A DNA stretch of 64,000 bases. Source: Actinomycetota bacterium (GTDB lineage Bacteria > Actinomycetota > UBA4738 > HRBIN12). Made by a program: the position numbers and the translations under genes. The stretch lies in NCBI GenBank assembly GCA_040881665.1, contig JBBECT010000004.1, positions 320,303 through 384,302 of the forward strand. The letters are read 5' to 3'. Shown here piece by piece: positions 51,484 through 59,403 of the stretch (position 1 is the stretch's first letter; the number at the start of each line of letters is the position of its first letter). The notes beneath the pieces were generated by a model. It saw nothing but the letters and a program-made list of their open reading frames with translations, was not told where the DNA came from and did no database searches.

Positions 51484-51667
51484 GGGCCGGTTCCCCACAG
51501 GTTTTCCACAGCTGATCCCGGACGATCGGGCCTGTTTCCCACATCGGATGAACGGACGGAACCCGGGTGTCCCCCGAGAGTCACACCGATGTGATTTCCC
51601 CAAGTGGGGAGAACGCCGTGGAAAACCACACGGGTGTGATTCGTGGGCACGGGGAACCGGGGGCGGA
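51484..51667. repeat. Intergenic stretch with several palindromes and DnaA-box-like sites
   Basis: No gene. TTTTCCACA (51502-51510), TTCCCCACA (51491-51499) and TTTCCCACA (51535-51543) resemble DnaA boxes, and GTGGAAAAC near 51618 is the complement of a fourth. TCACACCGATGTGA (51581-51594) and CACACGGGTGTG (51626-51637), each followed by ATT, are related palindromes, and TCCCCAAGTGGGGA (about 51597-51610) forms a hairpin between them. No terminator-like T-tract. Confidence 0.6.
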
Positions 51668-51955
51668 TCAGCGCCAGCGGGTGGTGCCGATGAAGCCGAC
51701 CGCGATCAGGCCGAGTCCGCTCCACAGGTAGAGGTTGCGCGCCCCCTGGTCGGTGCCGGGCAGCACCTCCATGTAGTTGAGGACGATCGTCACGACGCCC
51801 AGGCCCATCAGCACCAGCAGCGTGGGCCCGTACCAGCGCGGGCTCTCCCTGCGCGGCTGTTTGCGGTTGGGCTCGAGCTGGTAACGCTGGGAGGCGCTGC
51901 GTGGTCGCGCCGCCTTCTGCTTGCGCCGGGTGACGTGCGTCTTCGACTTCGGCAT
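51668..51955 (-). CDS. crgA: Cell-division protein CrgA
   Basis: 95 residues. A basic cytoplasmic start (MPKSKTHVTRRKQKAARPRS), then PRWYGPTLLVLMGLGVVTIV as helix 1 and LYLWSGLGLIAVGFIGTTRW as helix 2, the two-helix pattern with PRW before the first helix and a closing T-RW of CrgA. CrgA is an actinobacterial membrane protein that binds FtsZ, FtsI and other division proteins. In many actinobacteria it lies near the origin, as here. Confidence 0.85.
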   Translation of the reverse strand: MPKSKTHVTRRKQKAARPRSASQRYQLEPNRKQPRRESPRWYGPTLLVLMGLGVVTIVLNYMEVLPGTDQGARNLYLWSGLGLIAVGFIGTTRWR

Positions 51956-52001
51956 GACCCCGGGATGGTACCGCGTGGTCGCGTGCCATCATGGCGAGCC
52001 C

Positions 52002-52628
52002 ATGCCGTCCGCAGCCCCTCTCGATCCCGGCGCCACCCTCGTGCGTGTCGACGAGGACATCGAGCTGCGCATGCCGGCCGAGGTCGACGCCGAGGCGATC
52101 TTCGCGATCGTCGACGCGGAGCGACGCCGGCTCGCGCGCTGGCTGCCGTGGGTGGATCTCGTTCCCGACGTCGAGGTTGAACGCGGATTCCTCCGCCGGT
52201 CCCTGCAGGAGGCGGCCGAGGGTCGCAGCTTGACCCTGGTGATCTGGGTGGACGGCGAGATCGCGGGTGGCGTCGGGTTGCCGCGCATCGAGCCCATCGA
52301 TCGATGCTGCGAGATCGGGTACTGGATCGCGCAGGCGTACGCCGGTGCGGGGGTGATGACCCGTTCGGTCGCCGCGCTCACGACCCATTGTTTCGGCGAG
52401 CTCGGGATGCATCGGGTCGAGATACTCGCGGCGGAGGGGAACAGGAGAAGCCGCGCGATCCCCCAGCGCCTCGGCTTCGTGCAGGAGGCCGTGTTGCGCG
52501 CGCGGACCTTCGCGATGGGGGGATTCCGCGACGCGGTGATCTACTCGGTCCTCGACCACGAGTGGGATGCCGAGCAGGGCCGAGGTCCGGGAACCGAGAG
52601 ACGACGCCCGTGGAGGCGGCCCCAGTGA
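52002..52628 (+). CDS. GNAT acetyltransferase, RimJ/RimL type
   Basis: 208 residues from ATG 52002. ELRMPAEVDAEAIFAIVDAE opens the fold; LTLVIWVDGEIAGGVGLPRI and CCEIGYWIAQAYAGAGVMTR hold the acetyl-CoA loop (variant Q-A-YAGAGV), and HRVEILAAEGNRRSRAIPQR with LGFVQEAVLRARTFA ends it. The group acetylates N-termini of ribosomal proteins or small amines. The last about 20 residues are basic and not conserved. It overlaps nothing; the lipoprotein gene follows after ten bases. Confidence 0.88.
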   Translation: MPSAAPLDPGATLVRVDEDIELRMPAEVDAEAIFAIVDAERRRLARWLPWVDLVPDVEVERGFLRRSLQEAAEGRSLTLVIWVDGEIAGGVGLPRIEPIDRCCEIGYWIAQAYAGAGVMTRSVAALTTHCFGELGMHRVEILAAEGNRRSRAIPQRLGFVQEAVLRARTFAMGGFRDAVIYSVLDHEWDAEQGRGPGTERRRPWRRPQ

Positions 52629-52638
52629 GGCGGCCCGC

Positions 52639-53055
52639 GTGAGGTGGCCTCCGCCCGGCATCGGGCTCGGCCTGGCCGCGGCGCTCGCGGCGGCATTCAC
52701 GGTGACCGGCTGCTCCGGCGAGGAACCTGCGTCGTGCGCCGACGCCTCCGCCGCCGTCATCGAGGCCGCGGGGTTCCCGGCGGAGTTCTCCGAGTACGCG
52801 GCGGTCGCCGGCGACGAGGGCGCGTGGTTCGTCGGCATCCCCGCCGATCTCGTCTCGGTCCATCCGGAGGTCGCCGTCTACGCGACCGACGCGGACCCCG
52901 GTGCCGTGCCGTTCGAGGGAACGCTGCTGCCGGCGAACGACCTCGCCGCGGGAACCAAGGGCGAGCCGGTCGCCTCGGACGCCTTCGACGACGCGGACGT
53001 GGTCACCGAGGCGACCGCGTGCGTCCACCTCAGGACTGCTGAAGCCTTTCCTTGA
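52639..53055 (+). CDS. Putative lipoprotein
   Basis: 138 residues, GTG start. Signal peptide with lipobox: LGLAAALAAAFTVTGCSGEE, cysteine in TVTGC. The mature part has SCADASAAVIEAAGFPAEFS and ends in CVHLRTAEAFP, giving two further cysteines. No family recognised. The 3-prime end overlaps the convergent SUMT gene by 26 bases. Confidence 0.65.
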   Translation: MRWPPPGIGLGLAAALAAAFTVTGCSGEEPASCADASAAVIEAAGFPAEFSEYAAVAGDEGAWFVGIPADLVSVHPEVAVYATDADPGAVPFEGTLLPANDLAAGTKGEPVASDAFDDADVVTEATACVHLRTAEAFP

Positions 53056-53785
53056 GGGAGGCTTCCCGAGCCGCTTTCGCCACGCCGACCACGGCTCCGA
53101 CCACGAGCGTCGCGGGAGGGCCGATCGAAACGGCGGCAGCGAGCGTCGGAAGCTCCCGGAGGGTCCCGACGACGGACCGCTGCTCCGGCGTTCCCGCCCA
53201 CTGGACGATCGCGGCAGATTCGGCTCCGTCGCGGCCGGCCGCGATCAGCTCCGCGCAGACCGCCTCGAGCTTCGACGCGGCCATCAGGACCACGAGGGTG
53301 TCGACGGCCGTCGCGACGCGGGCGAGGTCGACCTCGTCGCCGTGGGCGGTGCTCGCGGTCACGACCGCGAAGCTCTGCGCCACTCCTCGATGGGTGACGG
53401 GGATCCCGGCGAGGGCGGGGGCGGCCACGGCGCTCGTCACGCCGGGAACGACCTCGCACGGAACGCCGGCCTCCACGCAGGCGAGCATCTCCTCGCCGCC
53501 GCGACCGAACACGAAGGGGTCGCCGCCCTTCAGGCGCACGACGACATCTCCCGCCAGCGCTCGTGCAACGAGTAGCTCGCCGATCTGTTCCTGCTTCATG
53601 GCCGACACGCCGGGCTCCTTGCCGACGTAGGCGCGCTCGGCGCCGGGTGCGAGCTCCAGCAGCTCGGGGGCAGCCAGCCGGTCGTAGACGACGACGTCGG
53701 CCTCGGCGAGCGCCTTCGCGCCGCGGACCGTGATCAGCTCCGGATCGCCCGGACCGGCGCCGACGAGGATCACGCGCCCGCTCAC
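53030..53785 (-). CDS. cobA: Uroporphyrinogen-III C-methyltransferase (SUMT)
   Basis: 251 residues of the tetrapyrrole methylase family. VILVGAGPGDPELITVRGAK opens, followed by ADVVVYDRL, RLKGGDPFVFGRGGEEM (substrate and SAM loop) and GIPVTHRGVAQSFAVVT. It methylates uroporphyrinogen III twice with SAM to precorrin-2, the branch point to siroheme and B12. GTG start overlaps the stop of the siroheme dehydrogenase gene, and both sit in the sulfite-reductase operon, so siroheme supply is the clear role. Confidence 0.94.
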   Translation of the reverse strand: MSGRVILVGAGPGDPELITVRGAKALAEADVVVYDRLAAPELLELAPGAERAYVGKEPGVSAMKQEQIGELLVARALAGDVVVRLKGGDPFVFGRGGEEMLACVEAGVPCEVVPGVTSAVAAPALAGIPVTHRGVAQSFAVVTASTAHGDEVDLARVATAVDTLVVLMAASKLEAVCAELIAAGRDGAESAAIVQWAGTPEQRSVVGTLRELPTLAAAVSIGPPATLVVGAVVGVAKAAREASLKERLQQS

Positions 53786-54432
53786 AAGGACTCCTCCCTA
53801 TCCGCGAGCAGGCGCGTCCGCAACCGATCAGCCAGTTCGTCGGGGCGGCCGGCGGCCACGAGCTTCTGGGCCTCCTCGAGATCGAGCGCTCGGCGCCAGC
53901 GGCGCGAACGGTCGGCGAGGTCGGGAAGCGCATCGATCGTCTCCTCGCGCACTTCGCGAAGCACGCGGAGGATCTCCTCCCACTCCGGACCGAACCGATC
54001 GCCGAGCTCCTCGCGGAGCTTGCGCGCCAACGTCGGGGACCCGCCGCCGGTGCCGATCGCGAGCACCAGTTCCCCGCGGCGCACGATCGCCGGCATCGCG
54101 AAGTCGCACTGCGGGATGTCGTCGGTCACGTTCACGAGCACACCCCGCTCGCGCGCGGCGGTCCCCAGCTCGGCGCGTTCGCCCGCGTCGCGCGACGCCG
54201 CCAGGCACAGGAACGCGCCGTCCAGATCCGACGGGCGCCACGCCCGACGTTCCACGCGAACGCGGTCGTCGGGGGTCTCGGCGACGTCGACGTCGCCCTC
54301 GACGATCAGCGTGATGTCGGTCGCGCCCGACTCCAGCAGCTGGCGCACCCGGTGTTCACGGACGGCGTCGACCCCGATCACCACGACCCTGCGTCCTGCG
54401 AGCTCCAGCAGCGCGGGGAACCCGAACGGCAC
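53782..54432 (-). CDS. Precorrin-2 dehydrogenase / sirohydrochlorin ferrochelatase-like (CysG N-terminal type)
   Basis: 216 residues from GTG 54432, two bases after the cysH stop. NAD-binding fold with RRVVVIGVDAVREHRVRQLL (usual G-G--A--K pattern altered to GVDAVREHR), FLCLAASRDAGERAELGTAA, VNVTDDIPQCDFAMPAIVRR and LAIGTGGGSPTLARKLREEL, which are the Met8/CysG-B signatures. It oxidises precorrin-2 to sirohydrochlorin and can insert iron. The altered glycine loop is odd but the rest is intact. Confidence 0.9.
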   Translation of the reverse strand: MPFGFPALLELAGRRVVVIGVDAVREHRVRQLLESGATDITLIVEGDVDVAETPDDRVRVERRAWRPSDLDGAFLCLAASRDAGERAELGTAARERGVLVNVTDDIPQCDFAMPAIVRRGELVLAIGTGGGSPTLARKLREELGDRFGPEWEEILRVLREVREETIDALPDLADRSRRWRRALDLEEAQKLVAAGRPDELADRLRTRLLADREESL

Positions 54433-54434
54433 GG

Positions 54435-55316
54435 CTACTCCCGCCCCGGCGTCTCGGAGGGTCCCGCGGCGGCCGCGCCCTCGTCGGTGGCCGAACCCAG
54501 GGCGGCGCGGTCCCGCGCGCGGTCCCCGTCGGTCTTGGTTCCCAGCAGCCCGACCGAGCAGTGGATCCCGCACTCCTTGTCGGTGTCCTGCTCCCACCAC
54601 CAGCGGCCGGCGCGCTCGTCCTCGCCCGGCTGCACGGGGCGGGTGCACGGGATGCAGCCGATCGAGCTGTATCCGTGGTCGAACAGCTCGTGGTAGGGAA
54701 CCTCGTTCTTGCGGACGTAGTCCCAGACCTCGTCCTGGCTCCAATCCGCGAGCGGGTTCAGCTTCACGATTCCGCCGTGATCGCGGTCCAGCTCGACCTT
54801 CGCGATCGACTTGCGTGTCTTCCACTGGTCTCTCCGAAGCCCGGACACCCACGCGTCGAGCGTCGCGAGCTTGCGCTTCAACGGCTCCACCTTGCGGATC
54901 TCGCAGCACCGGAGGCGGTTCTCCACGCTGCGGTACATCAGGTTCGGTCCCCGCTCGAGCACCATCATCTCGACCGCGACGCGCTCGGGGAACTCGAACT
55001 CGACCTTGATCCCGTACTTCTCGCGGATCTCCTCGAACAGCGTGTACGTCTCGGGCGGCAGCCGCCCGGTGTCGAGCGTGAACACGCGGATCTCCGGGTT
55101 GATCTTCCAGGCCATGTCGACGATCGCCATGCCGTCGACCCCCCCCGCGGCGGAGATCGCCATCTTGGGGTGGAAGCGTTCCAGGGCCCACGCGAGCAGT
55201 TCCTGGGCCGAGGCGTGCTCGAAACGGTCGGCGGCGTCGTGGATCGCGCGCGCCTCTTCGTCGACGACGGGCAGCGCGGGTTCGTGGAGCGGTTCGTGGG
55301 GGTCGGTCGTGCTCAC
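54435..55316 (-). CDS. cysH: Adenylylsulfate (APS) reductase CysH
   Basis: 293 residues from GTG 55316, which overlaps the zinc-ribbon gene stop. PAPS-reductase fold with AISAAGGVDGMAIVDMAW (loop), VFTLDTGRLPPETY and RCCEIRKVEPLKR, then GCIPCTRPVQPGED and KECGIHC. The paired cysteines RCC and CxxC show the 4Fe-4S cluster, and ECGIHC is the C-terminal catalytic cysteine, marking an APS rather than PAPS reductase. It makes sulfite for the reductase upstream. Confidence 0.94.
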   Translation of the reverse strand: MSTTDPHEPLHEPALPVVDEEARAIHDAADRFEHASAQELLAWALERFHPKMAISAAGGVDGMAIVDMAWKINPEIRVFTLDTGRLPPETYTLFEEIREKYGIKVEFEFPERVAVEMMVLERGPNLMYRSVENRLRCCEIRKVEPLKRKLATLDAWVSGLRRDQWKTRKSIAKVELDRDHGGIVKLNPLADWSQDEVWDYVRKNEVPYHELFDHGYSSIGCIPCTRPVQPGEDERAGRWWWEQDTDKECGIHCSVGLLGTKTDGDRARDRAALGSATDEGAAAAGPSETPGRE

Positions 55317-55465
55317 TGTGGGTTCTCCCCGAGTCCGGTGAAGCTGAGGTCGAAGTTCCGGTCGCAGATCAGGCAGTGCCACCCGCCGGCGTCGACCGGG
55401 CGGAGGTCCTGTTCCCCGCAGAACGGACAGTAGAAAGGAACGGCGCGCGGCGTGCCCGAGGCCAT
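55313..55465 (-). CDS. Small zinc-ribbon protein of the sulfite-reductase operon
   Basis: 50 residues, absent from longer-frame listings but well supported. Two CxxC pairs, FYCPFCGEQDLRP and WHCLICDRNFDLSFTGL, form a zinc or Fe-S site. Start ATG shares a base with the sir stop (TGATG), and the stop overlaps the cysH GTG, so it is locked between the two. A small protein in this place is standard in actinobacteria (CysX-like); it may carry electrons to, or mature, the reductase. Confidence 0.85.
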   Translation of the reverse strand: MASGTPRAVPFYCPFCGEQDLRPVDAGGWHCLICDRNFDLSFTGLGENPQ

Positions 55466-57174
55466 CAGCGTCCCCCCGGCTTGGCGAAGCGCGCGAGCTC
55501 TTCCTCCGACAACGACCGGACGAACTCCGCGAAGCTCTCGTGCCCGTTGCGGCGGTGTCCGTAGCGGCGCAGCAGCGACTCGACGTAGTCGGTCGCGTCC
55601 TCGGCGTAGATCCGTACGCCCTTGATCTTGCGTCCGAATCCCGGCCGCTCGCCGAGTCCGCCGCCCAGGTGGACCAGGAACCCCTCAGAGCGCGTTCCGT
55701 CCGGCCGAGGGAGCTGGCAACCCATCAGTCCGATGTCGGCGACCTGGAACCGCGCGCAGCTGTTCGGGCAGCCGTTCACGTGGATCCGGATCTCCTCGTC
55801 GAAGTCGGGCATCCGTTCCTCGAGCTCGGTGTAGAGCTGCTGCGCGCGCCCCTTCGTCTCGGTGATCGCGAGCTTGCAGAACTCGATGCCGGTGCACGCC
55901 ATCATCCCTTTGCGGAACGTGCTTGGCCGCGCGCGCAGGTCGACCTTGTCGAGCTCGGCGACGAGCTCGTCGGCGCGAACCGGGTCCACGTCGAGGATCA
56001 CGAGCTTCTGCTGCGTCGTGGTGCGCACCCGGCCCTGTCCGTACTCCGCGGCGAGGTCGGCGACGAGCGAGAGCTGGTGGCCGAAGGTCCGCCCGGCCTT
56101 CGGCGCGAAGCCGACGTAGACCGTGCCGTCGTGCTGCTCGAACACCCCGACGTGATCGCGCTGCGCGGTACGTGAGGTCGGAGGGGCGTCCCCATCGGGC
56201 AGGGCGCCCTGGAGGTACTCCTTCTCGAGCACCTCGCGGAACTTCTCGGCCCCCCAGTCGGCGACGAGGAACTTCATCCGCGCGCGGTTGCGCGTTCGCC
56301 GGTAGCCGTAGTCGCGGAACACGCCCGTCACGCCCGCCCACACGTCGGGAACGCGCTCGGGCTCGACGAACGCACCGAGCCGCTGAGCGATGTGCGGGCT
56401 CGTCGACAGGCCCCCGCCCACCCACAGGTCGAACCCCGTGGCGCCGTCGGACCGCTCGACGCCGACGAACGAGACGTCGTTGACCTCGTGTTGCGCGCAC
56501 TGCTGGCGGCACCCGGAGATCGACGTTTTGTACTTGCGAGGCAGGTTGCTGAACGCCGGGTCCCCGACGAAGCGCGCCTCGGTCTGCAGGATCGCGGGCG
56601 TCGCGTCGAGGATCTCGGTGCGATCGACGCCGGCGAGTGGGCAGCCGAGCATCACGCGGGGCGTGTCACCACACGCCTCCTGCGTCGAGAGCCCGACGCC
56701 CTCGAGTCGTTCCCAGATCGCGGGAACGTCTTCGATCCGGATCCAGTGCAGCTGGACGTTCTGACGGTCGGTGACATCGGCGACGTCCCGGCCGAACCGC
56801 GTAGAGATCTCGCCGATCGCGCGCAGCTGCTCGGAGGTCAGCAGGCCCCCGGAGATCCGGATCCGCAGCATGAAGAACTCGTCCTCGAGCTCCTCGGGCT
56901 CGGCCATCCCGGTGCGGCCGCCCGGCACCCCCTGGCGGCGCTGCGTGTACAGGCCCCACCACCGCATCCGGTTGCGCAGATCCTGCTTCGTGATCGATCG
57001 GAATCCCTGCTGCGCGTAGATCCGTTCGATCCGATCGCGGACGTTGAGGCCATCGTCCTCTTTCTTGATCTGCTCGGCCGGGTTCAGCGGCTCGCGGTAG
57101 CCGAGCGCCCACTGCCCCTGCCCGCGGGGGCGCGGCTTCTTCGGTGTGCGCTTGGGCTGCTGGTCGTCGGCCAT
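55465..57174 (-). CDS. sir: Ferredoxin-dependent sulfite reductase (NirA/SirA type)
   Basis: 569 residues from ATG 57174. Two-fold repeated siroheme reductase: RWWGLYTQRRQGVPGG in the N-terminal half holds the Tyr that can link to the cluster cysteine, DVTDRQNVQLHWIRIEDVPA binds siroheme, and ACTGIEFCKLAITETKG (C-x5-C) with NGCPNSCARFQVADIGLMGC (C-x3-C) bind the coupled 4Fe-4S/siroheme. It reduces sulfite to sulfide using ferredoxin. First gene of the sir, zinc-ribbon, cysH, siroheme operon. The basic start (QQPKRTPKKPRPRGQGQ) is not conserved. Confidence 0.94.
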   Translation of the reverse strand: MADDQQPKRTPKKPRPRGQGQWALGYREPLNPAEQIKKEDDGLNVRDRIERIYAQQGFRSITKQDLRNRMRWWGLYTQRRQGVPGGRTGMAEPEELEDEFFMLRIRISGGLLTSEQLRAIGEISTRFGRDVADVTDRQNVQLHWIRIEDVPAIWERLEGVGLSTQEACGDTPRVMLGCPLAGVDRTEILDATPAILQTEARFVGDPAFSNLPRKYKTSISGCRQQCAQHEVNDVSFVGVERSDGATGFDLWVGGGLSTSPHIAQRLGAFVEPERVPDVWAGVTGVFRDYGYRRTRNRARMKFLVADWGAEKFREVLEKEYLQGALPDGDAPPTSRTAQRDHVGVFEQHDGTVYVGFAPKAGRTFGHQLSLVADLAAEYGQGRVRTTTQQKLVILDVDPVRADELVAELDKVDLRARPSTFRKGMMACTGIEFCKLAITETKGRAQQLYTELEERMPDFDEEIRIHVNGCPNSCARFQVADIGLMGCQLPRPDGTRSEGFLVHLGGGLGERPGFGRKIKGVRIYAEDATDYVESLLRRYGHRRNGHESFAEFVRSLSEEELARFAKPGGR

Positions 57175-57518
57175 GGAGATCGTTCCGCCTCGGTGTCCTC
57201 GTCGGTTCGGGCTGGTCGGGCAGGTGCGGGTGGTCCGGGGAACGCGAAAGGGCCGCTCGCGCGGCCCCACGTGGTTCCCGGTCGGATCGAGGTGGCTACC
57301 GCACGTGCCCCCCAGCGTCCCGCATCGGGACGCCGGACGCGAGCACACAACAGAGGCGACTGGGCATCATGGCGCCCACCAGGCCTGCCGTGCGTGTGCA
57401 GATCATCGCGATTCCTATCCTTCCGATCGGATTTGCAGATGCAAACCCTACTGCTGACCTGCAAGAACCGTCAAGGCGGGTCGTGACGTTGCGCGCCGTC
57501 GGTGAGACCCTCGCGGTG
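57175..57518. other. 344-bp divergent intergenic region of sir
   Basis: No gene is supported here. The sir side has a leader of about 200 nt with a GGGCCGC/GCGGCCC hairpin (57251-57267) in its middle. The control site is at 57432-57445, described next. Confidence 0.6.
57426..57451 (-). promoter_or_regulatory. Operator-like palindrome and promoter of the sir operon
   Basis: TTTGCA-GA-TGCAAA (57432-57445) is a perfect palindrome with 6-bp arms. Read leftward, TTGCAT (57444-57439) can serve as -35, with AGGATA 17 bp on as a weak -10. A dimeric regulator bound here would block sir transcription. The identity of the regulator is unknown; sulfur or cysteine control is expected from the operon. Confidence 0.45.
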
Positions 57519-57947
57519 ATGGCGACCGTCGAGACGGATCCGGAGCTGACCAAGAAGATCCTCGAGCGCGCGACCACGATCGCCGTGGTCGGCGCCTCCG
57601 CGAATCCGAACAAGCCCGCTCACACCGTGCCGGCCCGGATGCAGCAGGCGGGGTTTCGCATCCTCCCGGTCAACCCCACGGTCGAGGGGGAGTTGTTCGG
57701 CGAGAAGGTGTACGCCTCGCTCGCCGAGGTCCCGGAAAAGGTGGACGTCGTGGACGTGTTCCGGCGCTCCGAGGACACGCCGGAGGTCGCCCGAGCCGCC
57801 GTCGAGATCGGCGCCGGCGCGATCTGGCTCCAGCAGGGCATCGTGTCCGAGGAGTCTCGGCGCATCGCCGAGGAGGCCGGCATCGACTACGTCGAAGACC
57901 ACTGCGTCGCGGTCGAGCGCGCCCGGTACCGGATCGACAAGTCGTAG
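57519..57947 (+). CDS. CoA-binding domain protein (YccU-like)
   Basis: 142 residues from ATG 57519. A single Rossmann CoA-binding domain: TTIAVVGASANPNKPAHTVP, ILPVNPTVEGELFGEKVYAS, VDVVDVFRRSEDTPEVARAA, AIWLQQGIVSEESRRIAEEA and VEDHCVAVER, the standard YccU order. Related to the N-terminus of succinyl-CoA synthetase but without catalytic domains. Function in the cell unknown; S-CoA modified forms are known in some. Convergent to the M23 gene with 11 bp between stops. Confidence 0.88.
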   Translation: MATVETDPELTKKILERATTIAVVGASANPNKPAHTVPARMQQAGFRILPVNPTVEGELFGEKVYASLAEVPEKVDVVDVFRRSEDTPEVARAAVEIGAGAIWLQQGIVSEESRRIAEEAGIDYVEDHCVAVERARYRIDKS

Positions 57948-57958
57948 CGGCGTGTCCG

Positions 57959-59155
57959 TCAGCAGACTGCCATCAAGTACGGGTAGGGGTTGACCGCCCC
58001 ACCGAGTACCGACTGTCCGTAGGGGCTGACCGGCACGTTCGAGGGGATCGAGGCCGGGTGCCACTCGAAGTGGTTGTGCGGGCTGGTGCCGGCGGCATTC
58101 CCGGTGGTGCCCACGTAGCCGACCACGTCTCCTGCGCTCACCGAACCGAGCTGCCCGATCTTCGACAGGTGGGCGTTGTAGACGTAGCCCTTGCCCTCGT
58201 TGCTCGTGACGTTGACGGCGAGTCCGCCGAGGGAGTTCGAGGAGCTCGACGCGGTGCCTGAGAAGGGCGCCACGATCGGCGCGCCGCTCGAGGCGAAGAT
58301 GTCGACGCCCATGTGCAGGTGGCCGACCCGGGCGGCGCCGAAGCTGTTCGATATCCCACCGCTGGGAACGGGGCACGCGTCGAACGGGCTGGACCCCGCC
58401 GGAACCGAACCTCCTCCGGTCGATGGGGCGGCCTGGGCGGCGAGCTCCGCCTGGTGTTCCTTCCACTCGTCGTAGCGCTTCTGGCTGTCGGCGAGGATGT
58501 CCTCGGCCTCGGCCTCGAGATCGGCGAGACGGTCGCGTGCCGCCGCGGCGGCGTCGAGCTGAGACTGGAGCGCGTCGCGCTGACGGCGGCGTTCCTCGAC
58601 CAAGGCCTTCTGCCGCTCCCGGATGCCTTGCATCTCCGCTCGGTCTTCCTCGAGCAGGGCGCGCTCGTTCTCGACGGCCACGACGAGATCCGAATCGTCA
58701 CCGGCGATCGCGTCGAGGAACTGCACGCGATCCGACAGCTCGGCCATCGAGTTCGATTCCAGGATCACGCCGAGTTCGGTGGTCCCGCCGCCCTCCATGA
58801 ATCCGATCGCCGCGCGCTCGTCGAGCCGGGCGCGGAGCCGCTCGTACTCGGCACGGGCGATGTCGATGTTCTCCTGGATCAGGTCGATCCGCGCCTCGAT
58901 GTCCTCGAGCTCGTTCTCGGCTTCGCCCAACGCGGTCGCGGCACGGGTGAGCTCGGTCTCGATCCTGGCCAGCTCGGACTGCTGCGCGGCCAGCTCGTCT
59001 TCGATCTCCGAGAGCCGGCTCTGCGCCGCCTCGAGCTCCTCTTTCGGGGTCGCGGCGCCCATCGCCGGCAGGGCGACGAGGAACGCGAGGATCACGGCCA
59101 GCGCAGCGGCGAAGCGGAACCGATTGTCGATCGCCGGGGAAGTCAACGACATCAC
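57959..59155 (-). CDS. Secreted M23 peptidase with coiled coil (EnvC/NlpD-like)
   Basis: 398 residues. Signal peptide (AAALAVILAFLVALPAMGAA), then about 190 residues of coiled coil (EAQSRLSEIEDELAAQQSEL pattern), a Ser/Gly linker and a C-terminal LytM domain. Metal and catalytic residues are in HLHMGVDIFASSGAPI, NAHLSKIG and SPHNHFEWHP; the first His-x-x-x-Asp and the HxH pair are present. This makes a zinc glycyl- or D-Ala-endopeptidase or a pseudo-enzyme that activates amidases. Extracellular, for wall remodelling at division. The second ATG may be used. Confidence 0.9.
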   Translation of the reverse strand: MMSLTSPAIDNRFRFAAALAVILAFLVALPAMGAATPKEELEAAQSRLSEIEDELAAQQSELARIETELTRAATALGEAENELEDIEARIDLIQENIDIARAEYERLRARLDERAAIGFMEGGGTTELGVILESNSMAELSDRVQFLDAIAGDDSDLVVAVENERALLEEDRAEMQGIRERQKALVEERRRQRDALQSQLDAAAAARDRLADLEAEAEDILADSQKRYDEWKEHQAELAAQAAPSTGGGSVPAGSSPFDACPVPSGGISNSFGAARVGHLHMGVDIFASSGAPIVAPFSGTASSSSNSLGGLAVNVTSNEGKGYVYNAHLSKIGQLGSVSAGDVVGYVGTTGNAAGTSPHNHFEWHPASIPSNVPVSPYGQSVLGGAVNPYPYLMAVC

Positions 59156-59213
59156 CTATCTGTGGGGTTGGTGGGGGGTGCGAACCGACACACGGTACGT
59201 GCGGGGCCCCACA

Positions 59214-59242
59214 GGACTATCGTGCTGGGTGGGAAGTGTCAA
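59214..59242 (-). promoter_or_regulatory. Promoter of the M23 gene
   Basis: TTGACA (59242-59237, minus strand) is a perfect -35, with TAGTCC (59219-59214) 17 bp on or GATAGT (59221-59216) 15 bp on as -10. The leader can form TGTGGGG/CCCCACA (59161-59167 and 59207-59213). Confidence 0.45.
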
Positions 59243-59314
59243 CGAGTGTTCGATAGAGGTGTCACTCTCCGCAGGAACTCGTACGACTCCGTCATACAGC
59301 GTCAGGCACGCCCC

Positions 59315-59373
59315 GTCAGGCGGCTGACGGATCATCCAGAGCCGGACACCGCCCAGATCGTCAGGCGGTTGAC
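59315..59373. repeat. Two 14-bp palindromes at a 45-bp period, locus B
   Basis: GTCAGGCGGCTGAC (59315-59328) and GTCAGGCGGTTGAC (59360-59373) start 45 bp apart, as at locus A (46436-46584). The spacer also resembles that of locus A in about half its positions. It lies upstream of the M23 promoter and downstream of mttB. Just before it, TACGAC-TCC-GTCATA (59282-59296) belongs to a second motif family. Confidence 0.85.
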
Positions 59374-59403
59374 GACTCCCCTCGGTTCACGGCCTCGCCG
59401 CGG

